Assembly: GCA_016217545.1 (NCBI GenBank)
Contig: JACRHT010000012.1
Location: forward strand, 310,001 to 374,000
DNA from: Opitutia bacterium
GTDB taxonomy: Bacteria > Verrucomicrobiota > Verrucomicrobiia > Opitutales > Opitutaceae
Direction of reading: 5' to 3'
DNA: 64,000 bases
Both the position numbers and the translations under genes were made by a program. Within the stretch, counting starts at the first letter, position 1, and each line of letters begins with the position of its first letter. Below the pieces are notes generated by a model. The model made no database searches, was not told the DNA's origin, and worked only from the letters and a program-made list of their open reading frames with translations. Positions 60,609 through 64,000 of the stretch are shown one piece after another.

Positions 60609-61668
60609 CTCGGTGCAAAATCCGCCCGAGGTGGGCGCCGCCGTCCCTGGCGGCGCCACGAACGCGGCGCACGCCTCGTTCGCCTTTGTGCGCGAGCACG
60701 CGTGGCTGCTCGGCGGCATCGCGGCGCTGCTCGCGGTCAATCTCTTCGCCGATCCCGCCTTCCTGAAACTCGGCTGGCGCGACGGCCACGTTTACGGCGT
60801 GCCGGTCGACATTCTCCTGCAAGGCTCGCGCACGACGTTGCTCGCGCTCGGCATGACGCTCGTCATCGCCACCGGCGGCGTCGATTTGTCCGTCGGCTCG
60901 CTCGTCGCGATCGCCGGCGCGGTGTCGGCCTTGCTGCTCAATCAAGGCGCCGGACTGTTTCTCACGCTCGCCGCCGCGCTCGGCGTCGGCGTGGTCGGCG
61001 GCGCGATCAACGGCACGCTTGTCGCGCGCATCGGACTGCAGCCGATCGTGGCCACGCTGATCCTGATGGTCGCCGGCCGCGGCGTGGCGCAGCTGATTTC
61101 GGGCGGACAGGTGATCATCTTCTCTCACGCCGGCTTCGAATACCTCGCCAACGGCTACCTTCTCGGCCTGCCGGTCGCGCCGCTGCTCGTCGCAGCGGCA
61201 TTCGTCGGCACGCACCTGCTGCTGCGCAAGACGGCCGCGGGCTTGTTCATCGAAGCGGTCGGCGACAATGAAACCGCGAGCCACTTCGTCGGCATCGCCG
61301 CAGCGCGCATCAAGGCGCTGACCTACGTTTTCTCCGGACTGTGCGCCGGCCTCACCGGCGTGCTCACCGCCGCGAACATCCGCGCGGCCGACGCCAACCG
61401 CGCCGGCGAAAACGCGGAACTCGACGCGATCTTCGCCGTGGTCGTCGGCGGCACGGCGCTGACCGGCGGGCGCTTCACGCTGCTCGGCACGTTCCTCGGC
61501 GCGGTGCTGATCCAGACGCTGACGACGACGATGTATTACCGCGGCGTGCCGCCGGCGATCGCGCCGGTGCCGAAGGCGATCGTGATCGTCGCGGTCTGCC
61601 TGATCCAATCCGAGGAACTGCGCGCACGCCTGCGGCGTTTCCTGCCGGGCGCGAAAGGAGCCGCATGA
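60601..61668 (+). CDS. ytfT: Sugar ABC transporter permease (YtfT-like)
   Basis: A 355-residue membrane protein of the BPD_transp_2 type with 8-10 helices: TTLLALGMTLVIATGGVDLSVGSLVAIAG, the EAA-like GGRFTLLGTFLGAVLIQTL and NETASHFVGI. It has a 35-residue hydrophilic N-terminus. It overlaps ytfR by 8 bp and the next permease gene by ATGA, forming one transport operon. Confidence 0.88.
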   Translation: MSDSVQNPPEVGAAVPGGATNAAHASFAFVREHAWLLGGIAALLAVNLFADPAFLKLGWRDGHVYGVPVDILLQGSRTTLLALGMTLVIATGGVDLSVGSLVAIAGAVSALLLNQGAGLFLTLAAALGVGVVGGAINGTLVARIGLQPIVATLILMVAGRGVAQLISGGQVIIFSHAGFEYLANGYLLGLPVAPLLVAAAFVGTHLLLRKTAAGLFIEAVGDNETASHFVGIAAARIKALTYVFSGLCAGLTGVLTAANIRAADANRAGENAELDAIFAVVVGGTALTGGRFTLLGTFLGAVLIQTLTTTMYYRGVPPAIAPVPKAIVIVAVCLIQSEELRARLRRFLPGAKGAA

Positions 61669-62615
61669 AACTGCCGCGCCGAATTTCTCCGCTCGCGCTG
61701 ACCGCCGCGATCTTCGTCGCGCTGTTCGTCACGGCATCGTGCCTCTACGACGGTTTTTTCTCGGCGCGTCTCGCGGTGAACCTGATCGCCGACAACGCGT
61801 TTCTCACGATCACGGCGATCGGCATGACGCTCGTGATCCTGACCGGCGGCATCGACCTCTCGGTCGGCTCGGTCGTGGGCTTTTCGTCGATTCTCACCGC
61901 CACGCTGCTCGGACGCGGCTGGTCGCCGCTCGCGGCTTGGAGCGTGACACTCGCGTTGGGCGTGTTGTTCGGCGGCGGCATGGGACTGCTGATCCAGCTG
62001 TTCCGGCTGCCGGCGTTTCTCGTCACACTCGCGGGCATGTTCTTCATGCGCGGCGCGGCGTTCTGGATCAACACGGAGTCGGTCGGCATCGCGCATCCGT
62101 GGTATGAAAAACTCGCCTCGTTCGAGCTGACACTCGGTCCAGCGGCGCTGCCGACAACGGTTTTGGTCGCCCTCACCGTCGTGCTGCTCGGCTACATCGT
62201 GGCGCATCACACGCGGTTCGGTCGCACGCTGTTCGCCATCGGCGGCAGCGAGCATTCGGCGCTGCTGATGGGGTTGCCAGTCGGAAGCGCGCGCGTCGCG
62301 GTTTACGCCATCAACGGCGGTTGCGCGGCGCTCGCGGGCATCGTTGCCTCGCTCTACACCGGCTCCGGCAATTCGAGCATGGGCGCCGGGCTCGAGCTCG
62401 ACGCGATTGCGGTGGTCGTGATCGGCGGCACGCTGCTGCGCGGTGGCCGCGGCCACATCATGGGCACGGTGCTCGGCGTGCTGATCTACGGCACGATCCA
62501 GGCGGCCATCTTGTTCGACGGCCGTCTGAGTTCGTGGTGGATGCGGATCGTCGTCGGCGCGCTGCTGCTGACGTTCGTCCTGCTGCAACGCGTGCGCCTG
62601 CCACGAAGCAAGTAG
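61665..62615 (+). CDS. yjfF: Sugar ABC transporter permease (YjfF-like)
   Basis: A 316-residue permease with VNLIADNAFLTITAIGMTLV and ILTGGIDLSVGSVVGFSSIL, strongly like YjfF, the second permease of the galactofuranose importer. GAGLELDAIAVVVIGGTLLRGG is the late cytoplasmic loop. It is preceded by AAGGAG with a short spacer before the ATG, one of the few good Shine-Dalgarno sites in the window. A heterodimer with the YtfT-like subunit is expected. Confidence 0.88.
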   Translation: MKLPRRISPLALTAAIFVALFVTASCLYDGFFSARLAVNLIADNAFLTITAIGMTLVILTGGIDLSVGSVVGFSSILTATLLGRGWSPLAAWSVTLALGVLFGGGMGLLIQLFRLPAFLVTLAGMFFMRGAAFWINTESVGIAHPWYEKLASFELTLGPAALPTTVLVALTVVLLGYIVAHHTRFGRTLFAIGGSEHSALLMGLPVGSARVAVYAINGGCAALAGIVASLYTGSGNSSMGAGLELDAIAVVVIGGTLLRGGRGHIMGTVLGVLIYGTIQAAILFDGRLSSWWMRIVVGALLLTFVLLQRVRLPRSK

Positions 62616-62691
62616 CCGCGGCCTCACGTCGGCGCGTGTGCGAGGAGTTTGGTGCTCAATGAGCAACAATGCCCGGGTGGCGCGGCGGACC

Positions 62692-62714
62692 CGAGTAACC
62701 TATTAGGTTACTCG
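62692..62714. terminator. Perfect 11-bp palindrome between convergent genes
   Basis: CGAGTAACCTA-T-TAGGTTACTCG has 11-bp arms and a single central base. It lies 77 bp after the yjfF stop and 33 bp before the stop of the next, convergent gene. No T-tract follows. It may be a bidirectional terminator or a protein-binding palindrome. Confidence 0.4.
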
Positions 62715-62746
62715 AGCGGGGAACGGCGCGGCGGCGCACGGTGAAT

Positions 62747-64000
62747 TCACTTCCGCGGACGTCGCGCGTGCGCGCGCCAGAGCAGCGCGAGTGCGAGCAG
62801 GCCGGCGGCCCACGGGGCGGGAGCGCCGCCACCACCCGAGCTGTTCGACGAGCTGTTGGTGTCGTTCGTCGTCGTGCCGGAAGTGCCGTTCGAGGAAGTC
62901 CCGGTGGTGGCGGGCACCTCGTAGATTTCGAGCTCGGTGAAGCCGGCCGCCGAGCCGACGCCCGACACGCTCGCGGTGTAGCTGCCGGGGGCGAGCGAGA
63001 CGTAGATCGCCGCGTCCTTGCTGCCGGTCGCGAGCGCGGGCGCCCCAACGTTGGTCGCGACGGTGCTCAACTGCGTCGCGGTGGCGCCAGACGTGCCGGA
63101 CGTGGTCGTGGGGGTTTCCCAGTTGTCGTTCGTGGCAATAGTGGTGCCGGAGCTGTTTTGGATCTGGAGCGTCGGATCGCTGTTGCCGCCGCTGAGACTC
63201 TGCGCCGACAGCGCCGGCCCGAGGGCGCGGACGAGCACGCCCTGATTCGAGCTGCCCTTGATGGTGAACTCGACGGCCTGTGTGCCGGTGTTGGTGCTCT
63301 CGCCGCCGCGGCTGGAATACGCGACGAGCTTCGACGGCACGTTGCCGTCCGCTTCGAACAGCTCGGTCATCACCGCGCCGCCCGCGCCCGCGCCGTCCCA
63401 AACGGCGATGAGGTAGGAGCCCGGCGTGAGAGTGGTGACGAGCGCGCTGTCGGCGTCGCCGGAGGCGAGCGTGAGTGCGCCGAGAGAATTACCGAGCGCG
63501 ATCGTCGCGGCGTCGGTGACCGGCGTGGTGCCCGCGGCCCAGAAGGCACCGGTGCCGGTGTAGAGCTCGATCTTCGGCTTCGTCGCGTAGTCGGAAATTC
63601 CCATGCGCGAGAGGCCCGGCCCGGCGGCGCGGATGAACACGCGGCGCGAGTTGGCACCGGCGATGACGAAATTCACGAACTGCACCTCGCTGCCCTTCAG
63701 GCGCAGCAGCGCGCTGAAGTCCGCGAAATAACCCGTCGCGCCGGAGTTGGTGCTCGAGGCGTAGCGCGTGCCGGTCAGCGACACTGTGCCGCTGCTCGAG
63801 CCCGAGCTGCCGCCGCTCGAGCCGCTGCTGCCGGACGAACCGGAGCTGCCGCTCGAGCCGGAATAGACGCCGACGGTGACGGTGCCGGCTGCGGTCGTGT
63901 TGTAGAATTGCCAATAGGCCTCCGTGACGCCGGCCGCGCCGCCGCCGGCTCCCACGGTGATGGCGCGAGCGCGGAGCAGGTAGTTCGTGCCGGAAGGCAG
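62747..64000 (-). CDS. C-terminal part of a large secreted protein with a Gly-rich sorting tail
   Basis: The frame is open to the right edge, so the N-terminus lies outside. About 417 residues are visible. They contain a Ser/Gly-rich linker (SGSSGSSGSSGSSGGSSG), a beta-rich repeat with RRVFIRAAGPGLSRMGI and, later, QGVLVRALGPALSAQSL, two related domains with DPTLQIQNSSGTTIATNDNW and TPGSYLIAVW motifs. The C-terminus is SSGGGGAPAPWAAGLLALAL and then Arg-rich residues, a Gly-rich stretch, one hydrophobic helix and basic end, as in GlyGly-CTERM or PEP-CTERM sorting signals. It is probably a surface or secreted protein. Confidence 0.7.
   Translation of the reverse strand: MPSGTNYLLRARAITVGAGGGAAGVTEAYWQFYNTTAAGTVTVGVYSGSSGSSGSSGSSGSSGGSSGSSSGTVSLTGTRYASSTNSGATGYFADFSALLRLKGSEVQFVNFVIAGANSRRVFIRAAGPGLSRMGISDYATKPKIELYTGTGAFWAAGTTPVTDAATIALGNSLGALTLASGDADSALVTTLTPGSYLIAVWDGAGAGGAVMTELFEADGNVPSKLVAYSSRGGESTNTGTQAVEFTIKGSSNQGVLVRALGPALSAQSLSGGNSDPTLQIQNSSGTTIATNDNWETPTTTSGTSGATATQLSTVATNVGAPALATGSKDAAIYVSLAPGSYTASVSGVGSAAGFTELEIYEVPATTGTSSNGTSGTTTNDTNSSSNSSGGGGAPAPWAAGLLALALLWRAHARRPRK

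Noticed and set aside
63785-63870. Short tandem repeat that could look like a CRISPR-like or satellite array
   Set aside because: It is the Ser/Gly linker of a coding sequence, with a 3- to 9-bp codon period and no spacers.
1-64000. tRNA genes, rRNA genes and CRISPR arrays
   Set aside because: Apart from the tmRNA no TTCRA-loop plus acceptor-stem pair was seen, and no regularly spaced direct repeats with spacers.

Overview
The window is GC-rich, densely coded bacterial DNA. It most likely comes from a Verrucomicrobiota member of the Opitutaceae type. This rests on a Verrucomicrobia-style RHS operon whose partner carries the DYAxxNxGQVK motif and TSP3-like Asp repeats, a short TonB-C secreted protein, DUF2911, a bacillithiol gene set, a Gly-rich C-terminal sorting tail, and very few Shine-Dalgarno sequences. 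The taxon is an inference; no rRNA gene is present.

Left part (1-25.2 kb). Mostly housekeeping and metabolic genes: an old-yellow-enzyme reductase, an M48 membrane protease, MATE and EamA transporters, a long acyl-CoA dehydrogenase, a DUF2911 lipoprotein, a large PIG-L protein, and a sodium:solute symporter preceded by a 51-residue membrane peptide. A probable bacillithiol cluster follows (a short BshC-like protein, BshB, BshA), then a two-domain polyphosphate kinase 2, a TPR protein, an alpha/beta hydrolase, a GH3-type adenylating enzyme and SixA. Several intergenic gaps hold palindromic repeats of different families, including two REP pairs (BIMEs).

Signalling cluster (25.2-31.9 kb). An intact caspase-fold protease with two lipoproteins and a 50-residue peptide diverges from an ECF sigma factor and a transmembrane Ser/Thr kinase with a beta-propeller-like C-terminus. 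This resembles predicted conflict or stress signalling modules.

Island (32.1-46.3 kb). A complete tmRNA gene (ssrA, 32136-32490) has a decayed serine-recombinase gene joined to its 3' end, then a broken SmpA/OmlA-like lipoprotein gene. Beyond lie a glycosyltransferase gene overlapping a REP-associated tyrosine transposase (RAYT) gene, and a four-gene coupled operon on the minus strand: secreted beta-roll protein, DYAxxNxGQVK/TSP3 protein, a 2167-residue RHS protein with a variable tip, and a putative immunity protein. Base composition here is visibly less GC-rich than the flanks.

Right part (46.3-64 kb). A phosphorelay set of hybrid sensor kinase, receiver and receiver-kinase-receiver is followed by a six-gene operon: YceI, a polyprenyl synthase, a 12-helix heme-copper-oxidase-like protein lacking one CuB ligand, a diheme cytochrome c, and an OmpR-type two-component system. 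The operon is preceded by three 11-bp TTCA repeats. A galactofuranose-type ABC importer (YtfQ-YtfR-YtfT-YjfF) and the C-terminal part of a large secreted protein end the window.

Most gene pairs in operons overlap by ATGA, so translational coupling looks common.
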